Part shown: positions 37,507 to 48,522 of the stretch, piece by piece
How positions within the stretch are numbered: position 1 is the first letter of the stretch
Layout of the letters: each line of letters starts with the position of its first letter
Source of the DNA: Pseudomonadota bacterium
GTDB lineage: Bacteria; Pseudomonadota; Gammaproteobacteria; Steroidobacterales; Steroidobacteraceae
Assembly (NCBI GenBank): GCA_023423065.1
Contig: JAFAGC010000118.1
Coordinates: forward strand, 12,056-76,055
DNA: 64,000 nucleotides
Direction of reading: 5' to 3'
The notes under the pieces: generated by a model
The model's input: the letters and a program-made list of their open reading frames with translations, nothing else
The model's database searches: none
What the model was told of the DNA's origin: nothing
Position numbers and translations under genes: made by a program

Positions 37507-40500
37507 TCAGGGCAGTCGATTCGCGCGCACGACGAAGCTGGACCAGACCGATTCCGAGCCCGATCCGCGCGTACGCAGCTGCGCGGTGCGCAGTGCATCG
37601 GCGGCGCGTCCGCTTGCGCGGTAGGCAGCATAGAACTCTTCCATGAAGCGTGCCGTGAGTGCGTCCTCGACCGGCCACAGCGATGCGACGACGGTGCTCG
37701 ATCCGTTGGCGAGGAATCCATATGTGAGCCCGAGCACGCCTTCGCCGCGCAGTTCGCGGCCGTCGCCGGTCGCGCATCCGCTCAGTACCACGACGTCGGC
37801 ACGCAAGCCGCTGCGCACGATGTCGTCGGTGGTGAGGCGGTCGAGCTTGAGAGTCGAACCATCGGCCGCGAACTCGCTCAGGAACAGCGCCGATTGCTCG
37901 GGGGCATCCTTGCGTGCGACCGCGTGGGTCGCGAAATGCAGTACGTCGAGCTCGCTCGACGGCAGTTCGATCACGCGCCGCGCGGTCGCGTTGAAGCCCG
38001 CGAGCTCGATCACATCGGCACCCTCGAAGGCATGCACCACCGCGCGCGCCTCGATGGCGGAATACGGCAGTCGTGCCAGCCTTCCGACCGGGCCCTCGCC
38101 GCGGTAGTTAGGAGGCGGGTTGGCCGCGAGACTGAGGCGGCGGTCGTCCGGCGTATAGACGGGATCCGAGACGACGGCGACCCGCCGCGGCACGACAGCT
38201 GGCGATTCGCCCGGACGCAGGGCGAGCGCGAGCGAGGGCGCCGCGGTCACCACGAACCGGTCGAGGAGCTGCTCGCGCGACTTGCCGTCGGACAGTGGCA
38301 ACGCGGCGAAGGGAATTCCGTTGAGCGGCCCATCGGGCAGCACCAACAGGCGCCGGGCGTTCACGCCCTTGAGGAGGTTGCCGGCCACCGAGGCAATCGG
38401 AGACTGGGCGGAGGTATGCTCTCCCGCGCGCTGCATCTCGACGAACGAATTGACGATGTCATCGAGCGCGCGTTTTCCCGGCAGCGCGGCATGCCGCAGA
38501 TCGTTGCGCGTCAGCAGCCAGGCATGCGAACGGCGGTCGCCGACGAAATAGGCGAGGACCGCGGTATCGGGCGGCAGCGCCGCCTGCACCGTCTCGAGCG
38601 AGGAGGGCATGTTGAGACCGTTGCTCGCTTCGATGCCACGCATTACCAGCGATCGCGCCTCGAGCTGCGTACGCGTTTCGTCGATCTTGCGACGGATCTG
38701 CAGGATCGCCTCGTCGTCCGTGCGGACCTTGCGTGTACGCCGTTCGAGATCGACCTGCAGTGCGGTCATCTTCTCTCGCAGCAGCTCGCTCGCCGCGTCG
38801 CGCGGCGTAACGGGCGCCTGTGCCGTGTGCGTGAGCCGGTCGACCAGCGAACGGGCCCGAATGGCCTCCGCGGTGCGAAACGCCTGCCACGACGCATCCT
38901 TGTCGCCCGCCGGCCTGCCCGCGAGATCGGCTTCGATGCGCGCTTCGTAGGGGGCGTAACTCGCCGACAGGAAACGCGCGCGCAGCTCCGGGTTGGCCGA
39001 CTTCACGCGGATCCGCCTTTCGATCGCGATGGCGGTGTCGGCCGCGGCACCCGCGCCGCGCACGTCGCCCGCGTCGAGCAGCGCGAGTGCGAGCGCCGAG
39101 CTGGTATCGATGCGATTGAAATCGAGCTTGAGCCGCGCGTAGATCGCGTCGGCCGCGCGCAGATCGGCAAGCGCTTCGGCGGTACGCTGCTGGCGCTGCC
39201 TGAGCCTCGCGCGCTCAGCGAGTGCATCCGCGCGCGTCTGTTCGTTGCGGGTACGCAGGACTTCCGTGATAAGCGCGTCCGCGCCGCGCAGGTTCCCCAG
39301 CTCGCGCAGCTCGCCGGCGATGAGTACGCGTGTACGTTCCGTGATGTCGTCGACGGGCGAGATCTGCTCGGCGCGGCGCAGGTATTCGAGCGCGATGTCG
39401 TGCTGGTCCAGCTCGGCCGCGGCATTGCCCGTGAGGCGCAGCGCCGATGAAAGTCCGACCATGTCACCGGCGCTCTCGAACAGCGGCAGCGCGCTGCGCA
39501 GCGACTGCAGGGCGCGTTGGACATCGCCGGTGCGGAACTGGATCGCGCCGAGCGCGGCCAGGATGCGGGCGGTCTGCCCGACGTCGCCGCGCGCGCTGAA
39601 CATCTCCAGCGCTTCGCTGTGGAGAACCAGCGCGCGGTCGAATTCGCCCAGCGAAATGAGCGCGTTGGCGAGATTCGCGGTTACCGTCGCGTGCAGATCC
39701 GGATTGCGATCTCGCTCGATGAGCGGCAGCACCGTCTCGTACATGGCCGCGGCCCTGGCGACTTCGCCATTGCGGTTCGCGACATAGGCCAGGTTCTGCG
39801 TGGCGCCCGCGACGAAGAACAAGTCGCCCCTGGCACGAGCCCGTTCCATGACTTCCCGGCACACTTTCTCCATCTGCTCGTAGCGACCGAGGATCTCGTC
39901 GGGCCGGGCGCCGATGGACATGGCCAGCATCGCGTCGGAAGGCGCGTCGTTCGCATCGAAGTACTTGCGCAGTTCGATCATCCGCGCGCTGATCGCGGCG
40001 AGCCGGGCCTCCTTGCCGCCGTTCTTCTCGTCCACGAGATTCAGCTCGGCGAGGTTCAGCAGTACTTCCGCTCGCGCCGCGCCCATCGGATCGTCGACTT
40101 TCGAATAATGCGTCTGCGCCAGCTCCGCGCTCCTGCGCGCCGCCTCGAAATCGAACAGCAGGTTGAATTCGGAAAAGCCTCGCTGGTATTCGGCTTCCGC
40201 GAGCGAACGCATGTCGCCGGCCGCGGCGAAATGCTCCGCGGCATTGCGCAGCCAACGCACGCCGGCACGCCAGCTCGTGGTATCCGGACCTGCGACCAGC
40301 TCGTTGCCCTTGCCGAGCGCGATGAACCCGAGCAGGCGTTCATCGCGACGGCCGCCCGGCGAATCGGGCCAGCGCAGGATGCGCACCGCCGCGGGCGCGC
40401 GCCAGTCGCGCTGATCGATACTCGTGAGCGTGACGCGCACCGCCTGGGGGTGCGGCACCTGGATCACCGTGCGATGCAATCCGTGGCGCAGGTAGGCGTC

Positions 40501-40776
40501 GGCGAGCTCGATCTGCCGCTCGTCCGTTTCGATCTTCACGCGCAGGTCGATGTCGCGTTCGCGTACTTCGACTAGATAGGTACCGGCGCGCAGCGTGCGG
40601 GCGAATTCCTGCGGCTTGTCGCCCTGGACCAGCAACTCGGTTGAGAACTCGACCAGCGGCTGGGGTTCGAACACGCCACCGCACGACGCCGCCACGATCG
40701 CGCAGACGATCGCCAAGGCGCGGAGGCAGCTCGGAGACGAGCCGCGGGTGGAAGCGAGGAGCCCAGACCGGAACAT
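37507..40776 (-). CDS. TPR-CHAT lipoprotein protease 2
   Basis: Paralogue of the preceding entry with the same plan in 1089 residues. Lipobox with Cys33 (IVAASCGG), PPC-like beta-sandwich (AGTYLVEVRERDIDLRVKIE), TPR array about 170-640 (GDLFFVAGATQNLAYVANRN, ATVTANLANALISLGEFDRA), linker and CHAT domain. His951 (LHFATHAVARK) and Cys1001 (VVLSGCATGDGRE) are intact. The C-termini of the two paralogues are the most alike; the TPR arrays differ, so they probably recognise different partners. About 290 bp separate the genes, each has its own copy of the 84-bp upstream element, and the pair may respond to the same sigma factor. Confidence 0.9.
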   Translation of the reverse strand: MFRSGLLASTRGSSPSCLRALAIVCAIVAASCGGVFEPQPLVEFSTELLVQGDKPQEFARTLRAGTYLVEVRERDIDLRVKIETDERQIELADAYLRHGLHRTVIQVPHPQAVRVTLTSIDQRDWRAPAAVRILRWPDSPGGRRDERLLGFIALGKGNELVAGPDTTSWRAGVRWLRNAAEHFAAAGDMRSLAEAEYQRGFSEFNLLFDFEAARRSAELAQTHYSKVDDPMGAARAEVLLNLAELNLVDEKNGGKEARLAAISARMIELRKYFDANDAPSDAMLAMSIGARPDEILGRYEQMEKVCREVMERARARGDLFFVAGATQNLAYVANRNGEVARAAAMYETVLPLIERDRNPDLHATVTANLANALISLGEFDRALVLHSEALEMFSARGDVGQTARILAALGAIQFRTGDVQRALQSLRSALPLFESAGDMVGLSSALRLTGNAAAELDQHDIALEYLRRAEQISPVDDITERTRVLIAGELRELGNLRGADALITEVLRTRNEQTRADALAERARLRQRQQRTAEALADLRAADAIYARLKLDFNRIDTSSALALALLDAGDVRGAGAAADTAIAIERRIRVKSANPELRARFLSASYAPYEARIEADLAGRPAGDKDASWQAFRTAEAIRARSLVDRLTHTAQAPVTPRDAASELLREKMTALQVDLERRTRKVRTDDEAILQIRRKIDETRTQLEARSLVMRGIEASNGLNMPSSLETVQAALPPDTAVLAYFVGDRRSHAWLLTRNDLRHAALPGKRALDDIVNSFVEMQRAGEHTSAQSPIASVAGNLLKGVNARRLLVLPDGPLNGIPFAALPLSDGKSREQLLDRFVVTAAPSLALALRPGESPAVVPRRVAVVSDPVYTPDDRRLSLAANPPPNYRGEGPVGRLARLPYSAIEARAVVHAFEGADVIELAGFNATARRVIELPSSELDVLHFATHAVARKDAPEQSALFLSEFAADGSTLKLDRLTTDDIVRSGLRADVVVLSGCATGDGRELRGEGVLGLTYGFLANGSSTVVASLWPVEDALTARFMEEFYAAYRASGRAADALRTAQLRTRGSGSESVWSSFVVRANRLP

Positions 40777-40887
40777 CTATTTCTTTTACCGATACCGCGA
40801 CCGTGCCAGAAGTGCGCACGTCCCTGTGCCGCGAAGTCAATGTTTACAGGCACATACGCCGCCCCGCAATCACGAGTAGAGAAAGGA

Positions 40888-40971
40888 GGCAGGGTTTGTA
40901 GCAAGTCCTTGATTGAAAATACTTTTAGTTATGACAGTCCCAGGTGAGAGAAACCCCGAAGTCATGACACT
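40888..40971 (-). promoter_or_regulatory. Conserved upstream element of TPR-CHAT gene 2
   Basis: Second copy of the 84-bp element, 112 bp before the ATG. On the minus strand AGTGTCATGACTTC begins it and TGCTACAAACCCTGCC ends it. A second TGTCATaAC copy lies inside at 40930-40938. The region also lies between divergent genes, so it may serve the haem-oxygenase-fold gene on the other strand. Confidence 0.6.
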
Positions 40972-41016
40972 ACTTAGGGGACAGCCAGAAAAACCCACCA
41001 GAGAATGGGCTAAGTA

Positions 41017-41736
41017 ATGAATAGCGCGGACGTTTTTCACCACGAATTCGAGATGCTCACGCGCACGCTGACGTTCGGGAAGGTCCTGGACCGGTTCCGT
41101 AGAGCTCCAACCGACACGACGACCCATCGGCAACTGCTGCTCGAGCTGCAGCACGTCATCAACGTGCATTCTCGTCTTTGCGAGGTCGCCGCCGACGTCG
41201 TGCGGCCGGAAGACAGGAACGCGTGGCAGGATCTCCTTGCCGTGCCGGCACTCGGCTTCGATCAGGGCGGATCCTTCCTGGAGGACCTGCGTGCCCTCGG
41301 CATCCATTCACTCGATCGGGTGTCGTTGACGCCGCTGCCGCAGACCATCGCGCTCGCGGCATACGCGCACTACCAGCTCATGGAGCGCGCCGCTGTGGGG
41401 CTCGTCGGTTACCTCTGGTTCTTCGAGCGCATGCCGCGCCTGTTCTATCCACTGTGGGTCGAGTCCTCCCGGCGCGGTGGTGTCCCTGAAAGTGCCCTCA
41501 AGGCGCTCACGGCCGGTACGCTCGACGACGGGCTGCGCGACCAGCACGTCGCACGGTGTTGCCGCCAGATCGTCCGCCGACCGCGCGACCTGGGGCTGGC
41601 GACCCAGACGCTGCGCGAAACCGCCGAGTTGTTCGCGTCGATGGTGGACGCGGCATTGCAACGGATCGAATCCGGCTACTTCGTGGATAACGATCCGGCG
41701 GAGATCACCGGTGGCGGGATGGGCCAGGTGGCCTGA
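41017..41736 (+). CDS. Haem-oxygenase-fold (TENA/PqqC-like) protein
   Basis: A 239-residue all-helical soluble protein. The pattern of spaced His/Glu residues (ELQHVINVHSRL; YAHYQLMERAAVGLVGYLWF; LRETAELFASMVDAALQRIE) fits the haem-oxygenase/TENA/PqqC fold that houses non-haem di-iron oxygenases and related enzymes, but I cannot assign a substrate. It is transcribed away from the TPR-CHAT cluster, 240 bp from it, and is followed by the exonuclease gene at 52 bp. Confidence 0.55.
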   Translation: MNSADVFHHEFEMLTRTLTFGKVLDRFRRAPTDTTTHRQLLLELQHVINVHSRLCEVAADVVRPEDRNAWQDLLAVPALGFDQGGSFLEDLRALGIHSLDRVSLTPLPQTIALAAYAHYQLMERAAVGLVGYLWFFERMPRLFYPLWVESSRRGGVPESALKALTAGTLDDGLRDQHVARCCRQIVRRPRDLGLATQTLRETAELFASMVDAALQRIESGYFVDNDPAEITGGGMGQVA

Positions 41737-41788
41737 AGCCGGTTCGAGGGAAGCGCCGCCGCGCGCCCACAGCGATTATCATGCGCGC

Positions 41789-42688
41789 GTGATCTACCTC
41801 ATCGACGCCTCGGTCTACGTCTTCCGAGCGTATTACTCCATGCCGCCGGACATGACCGACCGCGACGGAAATCCCGCGCACGCGACCTTCGGTTTCGCCC
41901 GCTTCCTGGGAGACCTCGTCGAGCGCGCGAAGCCGCAATACATCGCGGTCGCATTCGACGAGAGCCTGTCCACGTCGTTCCGCAATCGCATCTATCCCGC
42001 GTACAAGGCGAACCGTGAGCCACCGCCCGAAGATCTGAAGCTGCAATTCGAACGTTGCCGCGAGTTCTGTCACCACGCGGGAATCCCCGCATTCAGCCAC
42101 GCCGAGTACGAGGCGGACGACATCGTCGGCACGTTGATGACGCGCTGCCGACGCGCAGGATTGCCGGCCACTCTCGTGACCCGCGACAAGGACTTCGCGC
42201 AGCTCATCCGTGCCGGCGACGTGTACTGGGATTACACCGACAATGCCCACTACCGCTACCACGAGATCGAGGATCGATTCGGTGTCGCGCCCGAGCGCTT
42301 TGCGGATTTTCTCGCGCTGATGGGCGACAGCGTCGACAACATCCGCGGCGTGCCCGGTGTGGGCGCGAAGACCGCGGCCGCGCTGATGCGGGAATTCGCC
42401 TCGCTCGAAGAGCTCTACGACAACCTCGACATGGTGGCGGCGATCCCGATCCGCGGCGCGGGCAAGCTCGCGGCGAAACTGCTCGAACACCGCGAGGCGG
42501 CGTTCCTGGCGCGACAGCTCACCGAGATCGCCTGCAACATGCCCTGGGAGATCTCGCACGGCGAACTCATGCGGCGCGCGCCGGACATGACCGGGCTCAC
42601 CGCCTTCTTCGATCGCCACAACTTCGGGCCGCTGCTGCGCAAGCAGGCCGAGCGCCTGGCCCTGCTGCCGCTGCTCGCGGCGGCCTAA
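41789..42688 (+). CDS. 5'-3' exonuclease (FEN/PolI N-domain family)
   Basis: A 299-residue stand-alone flap/5' exonuclease related to the N-terminal domain of DNA polymerase I. Metal-binding acidic motifs are visible: YLIDASVYVFRAYY, VAFDESLSTSFRN, EYEADDIVGTL and VTRDKDFAQLI; the helix-hairpin-helix MGDSVDNIRGVPGVGAKTAA binds the DNA. Start GTG at 41789 fits the family N-terminus. It ends tail-to-tail with the DUF4097 gene: the two stop codons share CTAA. Role: removal of RNA primers or flaps, in addition to PolI. Confidence 0.93.
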   Translation: MIYLIDASVYVFRAYYSMPPDMTDRDGNPAHATFGFARFLGDLVERAKPQYIAVAFDESLSTSFRNRIYPAYKANREPPPEDLKLQFERCREFCHHAGIPAFSHAEYEADDIVGTLMTRCRRAGLPATLVTRDKDFAQLIRAGDVYWDYTDNAHYRYHEIEDRFGVAPERFADFLALMGDSVDNIRGVPGVGAKTAAALMREFASLEELYDNLDMVAAIPIRGAGKLAAKLLEHREAAFLARQLTEIACNMPWEISHGELMRRAPDMTGLTAFFDRHNFGPLLRKQAERLALLPLLAAA

Positions 42689-43545
42689 CGCTCGACGTCT
42701 TCGTCCATTCCGCGTTTGTTCGCGGGCATGTGTACCGCGCCGCGCACGGCTTCGTGCTCGATGCTTCCCGAGCTGTCGCCGTTCACGGTGAAGTCGCCGC
42801 CCACGCGTGCCGCGTAGATGTCGCCCGAGCTGTCCTGCTCCACGACGATGCTGCCTTTCACATCCTCGATGCGGATGCCGCCGGAACTGTCCTGCAGTAC
42901 GCGCACGCTACCGGCGACCTGGCGAACGTGCATGTCGCCGGAGCTGTCCGCGGTGACCTCGACGTCGCCGCGCACGTCTTCGATTTCGATGTCGCCCGAA
43001 CTGTCGCGCACCCGCACACTGCCCGCGCCTTGGATTTCCAGGTCACCGGAACTGTCGCCGACGTCGGCGAGCTCGGCGATCCGCTCGATCTCGAGATCGC
43101 CGGAGCTGTCCTGCAATTGCAGTGATTTCAGATCTTCGAACGACGCATCGCCGCTCGAGTCGATCGCCTCGACCGCGATGTTCGTGGGCAGCGCGACGCC
43201 GAGCTCGATGTACGCGTGGCCGTTCGCGCCGGACAACCAGTTGGCGTCGTCCTGCGGCAGTACGGTCTCGATGAACACGACGTTGCCGTCGCGGCGCACG
43301 CTGAGCTGGGCGGCATCGAGCAATTCCTGTTTGGAAGCGCACGCGATTCCGCGCGCCTCGATGCGTACCGCATCGGATCGGCCGATCACCTTCAGGCCGC
43401 CCGCACCCGCGCGCAAGATGACCTTTTCGACACCTTTGGCATCGACGCCGCCGGCGCGGTCCGCGCGAAACTCGCACTCATCTCCCCAGGCGAACGCCGT
43501 GGCGGGCCCGAGCGCCAATAACATCAAACAGATCTTCGATTTCAT
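42685..43545 (-). CDS. Exported DUF4097-type beta-helix protein with DSSGD repeats
   Basis: A 286-residue exported protein: signal peptide (ICLMLLALGPATAFA), an N-terminal beta region, then eight repeats of 17-20 residues each starting with DSSG(D/G/S) (e.g. DSSGDIEIEDVRGDVEVT). This pattern forms a right-handed beta-solenoid, typical of DUF4097 'putative adhesin' proteins. I chose ATG 43545 because GGGGGA is 7 bp upstream; the ATG at 43551 abuts it. Surface adhesion or envelope sensing is plausible. Function unproven. Confidence 0.85.
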   Translation of the reverse strand: MKSKICLMLLALGPATAFAWGDECEFRADRAGGVDAKGVEKVILRAGAGGLKVIGRSDAVRIEARGIACASKQELLDAAQLSVRRDGNVVFIETVLPQDDANWLSGANGHAYIELGVALPTNIAVEAIDSSGDASFEDLKSLQLQDSSGDLEIERIAELADVGDSSGDLEIQGAGSVRVRDSSGDIEIEDVRGDVEVTADSSGDMHVRQVAGSVRVLQDSSGGIRIEDVKGSIVVEQDSSGDIYAARVGGDFTVNGDSSGSIEHEAVRGAVHMPANKRGMDEDVER

Positions 43546-43622
43546 GATCATCCCCCGGGGAATTTCTCGGCTGACGGCCTTTGAGACTGACGAGCGGGTG
43601 TTTCGGTTTACACTTCGCGGCC

Positions 43623-45881
<2,259 letters not shown>

Positions 45882-45887
45882 CCGGGA

Positions 45888-46535
45888 TCACGCCGCGGGC
45901 GAGCTCACCACGCTCAGCACCGCGACGAAATGGCAGGCGACACCGCCGAGCACGAACAGGTGCCACACCGCGTGCGTATAGCGGCGCGTCTTCCAGACGT
46001 AGAACGGTACGCCGGCGGTGTACAGGACTCCGCCGGCCGCGATCCAGGCGAGCTCGAACGTGCTCAGTGCCGCGATCATCGGCTTGACCGCGATCACCGC
46101 GATCCAGCCCATCGCGAGATACAACGCGACCGACAGCTTTGGAAAACGGAATCCCACCGTGGTCTTCGCGACGATGCCGAGCACCGCCAGCGTCCAGACG
46201 GTCGCGAACAGCGCCCAGCCCCACGCCCGCTCCATCGCCACCAGCGCGATCGGCGTGTAGGTGCCCGCGATCAGCAGGTAGATCGCCGAGTGGTCGAGCT
46301 TGCGCAGCGAGAGCTTGCGCGCCGGATCGCGCGCGGCGTGGTAGATCACCGACGTCACGAACATCGCGAGCGCGCTGAGCCCGAACACCAGCGCGGTGGT
46401 CAGCCGCCACGGATCCGGGAAGGCGACCCAGGCGAGCCATGGAATCGCGAACGCGCAGGCGACGATGCCGAGTCCCGCGGTCAGCGAATGCGCGAGCTCT
46501 TCGGTGCGGGAATACGGCGCGGCGACGGTCGTCAC
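45888..46535 (-). CDS. Hemolysin III family membrane protein
   Basis: A 215-residue, seven-helix protein of the HlyIII/PAQR (TrhA, YqfA) family. Conserved metal-site residues are present: SVIYHAARD, LDHSAIYLLIAGTYTP and HAVWHLFVLGGVACHF. In E. coli and others it affects membrane lipid homeostasis; the hemolysin label is historical. It follows the lipoprotein gene by 22 bp on the same strand and could be co-transcribed. Confidence 0.92.
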   Translation of the reverse strand: MTTVAAPYSRTEELAHSLTAGLGIVACAFAIPWLAWVAFPDPWRLTTALVFGLSALAMFVTSVIYHAARDPARKLSLRKLDHSAIYLLIAGTYTPIALVAMERAWGWALFATVWTLAVLGIVAKTTVGFRFPKLSVALYLAMGWIAVIAVKPMIAALSTFELAWIAAGGVLYTAGVPFYVWKTRRYTHAVWHLFVLGGVACHFVAVLSVVSSPAA

Positions 46536-46557
46536 GCCAACCAGCTTATCAGCTGCA

Positions 46558-47334
46558 TCACCGGCTGGCCGAGCGCGCGCGCTCGGGAAATTCCGCCTGC
46601 GGCACCAACACGTCGCCCATGAGAATCCGCTTGAGGTAATCGGGCGCGATCAGGTGGCAGTACTGGCCGGAAGGCACGGACTTGCTGCGGGCCTGCACGG
46701 CTCCGGCCGCGCGCAGGGACTTGGCCCGGATGCGCAGCGTGCCGCCCGCGTCGGCTTCGACCATCGTGAACGCCTCGAGCCATTCGCCCTCGCTGTTCGC
46801 GACCAGGTCGGGCTCGAGCATCACGCCGATGGCGCCCTTGAACGGCATCTTCTTCTTTTCCCGCTCGGTGAGAGAGGCCATGACCGCATCGAGCGTGCGG
46901 CGATTGAGGCGCGCGCAGCTCGAGGGTTCGCCGGCGGCGGTGGCGCCGTATTCGGCCCTGATCCGTTCGGGGCTGTGCAGCTTGCAGGAGATCATGCGCG
47001 CCTTGAGCCGCTGCGGATCCGCGTATCCGACGAATTGCATCGTTTCGAGCGGATTGAGCGAGGGCGTCGCGCGCGTGAAGGCCTGGTAGTCGCTGATCAG
47101 CACGTTGCGCGCGGGCACGCGCGACGACGCGATTTCTTTCTGCGCGACGGCGCAGTAGTCGTCGAGCGGAACCACCTTGGTGGGTTGTCCCAGCACCACG
47201 GGTTCGGGATCGCTGGCGCATCCGGCGAGCGCCAGACTCATCGTGAGACTCGTGGCGAGACAAGCCGCATTACGCGCCGTAAGCTTCCGCAAGCAGACGG
47301 CCACGCTGCCGACCAGGACGACAACCGTTTTCAT
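46558..47334 (-). CDS. Lipoprotein of unknown function
   Basis: A 258-residue lipoprotein. MKTVVVL at 47334 has GGGGAG 9 bp upstream; the lipobox SLALAGC comes late, at residue 39, so initiation at an internal GTG is possible. The mature part has several Cys residues (DDYCAVAQKE, ISCKLHSPE, SSCARLN, GQYCHLIA) and helix-forming segments. No family is recognised. It is divergent from the glycerophosphodiesterase gene with only 33 bp between starts, so their promoters overlap. Confidence 0.75.
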   Translation of the reverse strand: MKTVVVLVGSVAVCLRKLTARNAACLATSLTMSLALAGCASDPEPVVLGQPTKVVPLDDYCAVAQKEIASSRVPARNVLISDYQAFTRATPSLNPLETMQFVGYADPQRLKARMISCKLHSPERIRAEYGATAAGEPSSCARLNRRTLDAVMASLTEREKKKMPFKGAIGVMLEPDLVANSEGEWLEAFTMVEADAGGTLRIRAKSLRAAGAVQARSKSVPSGQYCHLIAPDYLKRILMGDVLVPQAEFPERARSASR

Positions 47335-47367
47335 GGGCGCTACTCCCCAGCTGGAAAGAGACCTTCG

Positions 47368-48507
47368 ATGTCCAAGTGCAGGCAGACTCGGCATCGCATG
47401 CCATTCTGGCGTTACGTCGCATCGGCGTTCGCGGGCACAGTTCTCATGACGGCGAGCGGGCTGGCCGCGGATACCCCTCCATTTGTCATAGCGCACCGCG
47501 GGGCCAGCGGGTACGTGCCCGAACACACGCTCGCGGGATACTTCATCGCGATCCAGCAGGGCGCGGACTACGTCGAGCCCGACCTCGTGATCTCGAAGGA
47601 CGGGGCGCTGCTCGCGCGGCACGAGAACGAGATCGGCGGCACAACGGATGTCGCCTCGCATCCCGAATTCGCCGCGCGACGCACGACCAAGGTCATCGAC
47701 GGCGAATCGATCACCGGCTGGTTCACCGAGGATTTCACGCTCGCGGAACTGAAAACACTGCGCGCGCGAGAGAGGCTGCCCGAGCTGCGCCGCGCGAACA
47801 CGCGCTACGACGGGGTGTTTCAAATCCCCACGTTCGACGAAGTTCTCGACCTCGTGGCGGCCGCCGATGCGCAACGCGCGGCGAATGCGCGTGCGGCGGG
47901 GCTGCCTCCGCCGCCGCGTATCGGCGTGTATCCGGAAACGAAGCACCCGACTCATTTCGCCCGGCTCGGGCTGTACTTCGACGACGCGATGCTCGACGCG
48001 CTGCGCCGCCACGGATACTCGAAGCGCAGCGATCCGATCTGCATCCAGTCGTTCGAGGTCGGCAATCTGAAGTTGTTGCGCCGCCGCACGGATCTGCCGC
48101 TGGTGCAGCTCGTCTCACCCACCGGTCAGCCCGCCGATTTCACCGAGGCGGGCGATACGCGCACCTACCTGGATCTCATGAGCGATGCGGGCTTGCGGGA
48201 GATCGCCACCTATGCCGACGCGATCGGGCCTCATAAGGCCATGATCGTCAACTATGCCAGCGGCAAGGCCCAGGACACCGGCCTCGCCCGCCGTGCCCGG
48301 GCAGCGGGCCTGGGGGTGCATCCCTGGACGCTGCGGGCGGAGAACGAATTCCTGCCAGTTGTTTTAAGATCCTCCGGCGACGTCGCGGCCAAGGGTGACC
48401 TCAACATGGAAATCCACGCGCTGCTCGACGCCGGAGTCACAGGATTGTTTTCCGATCATCCCGATCTCGCCGTGCGCGCGCGCGATGAGTGGTGGGAAGG
48501 TCGCTAG
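47368..48507 (+). CDS. Glycerophosphodiester phosphodiesterase, exported
   Basis: A 379-residue GlpQ-like enzyme that hydrolyses glycerophosphodiesters from phospholipids to glycerol-3-phosphate and an alcohol. Signal peptide with hydrophobic FAGTVLMTASGLAA; catalytic motifs FVIAHRGASGYVPEHTLAGY, EPDLVISKDGALLARHE and the VYPETKHP loop. The C-terminal SDHPDLAV is typical. The ATG has GGAAAGAG upstream; MPFWRY at 47398 is an alternative. Confidence 0.93.
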   Translation: MSKCRQTRHRMPFWRYVASAFAGTVLMTASGLAADTPPFVIAHRGASGYVPEHTLAGYFIAIQQGADYVEPDLVISKDGALLARHENEIGGTTDVASHPEFAARRTTKVIDGESITGWFTEDFTLAELKTLRARERLPELRRANTRYDGVFQIPTFDEVLDLVAAADAQRAANARAAGLPPPPRIGVYPETKHPTHFARLGLYFDDAMLDALRRHGYSKRSDPICIQSFEVGNLKLLRRRTDLPLVQLVSPTGQPADFTEAGDTRTYLDLMSDAGLREIATYADAIGPHKAMIVNYASGKAQDTGLARRARAAGLGVHPWTLRAENEFLPVVLRSSGDVAAKGDLNMEIHALLDAGVTGLFSDHPDLAVRARDEWWEGR

Positions 48508-48522
48508 TCGAGGGAGCTGGTC

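Noticed and set aside
33956..40776. TPR-CHAT pair as part of a type III-E CRISPR (Craspase) system
   Set aside because: No Cas7-11, no CRISPR repeats, and the proteins carry lipoboxes.
33956..40776. Recent tandem duplication of the CHAT gene
   Set aside because: The two proteins share plan and CHAT motifs but the TPR arrays differ widely, so the duplication is old.
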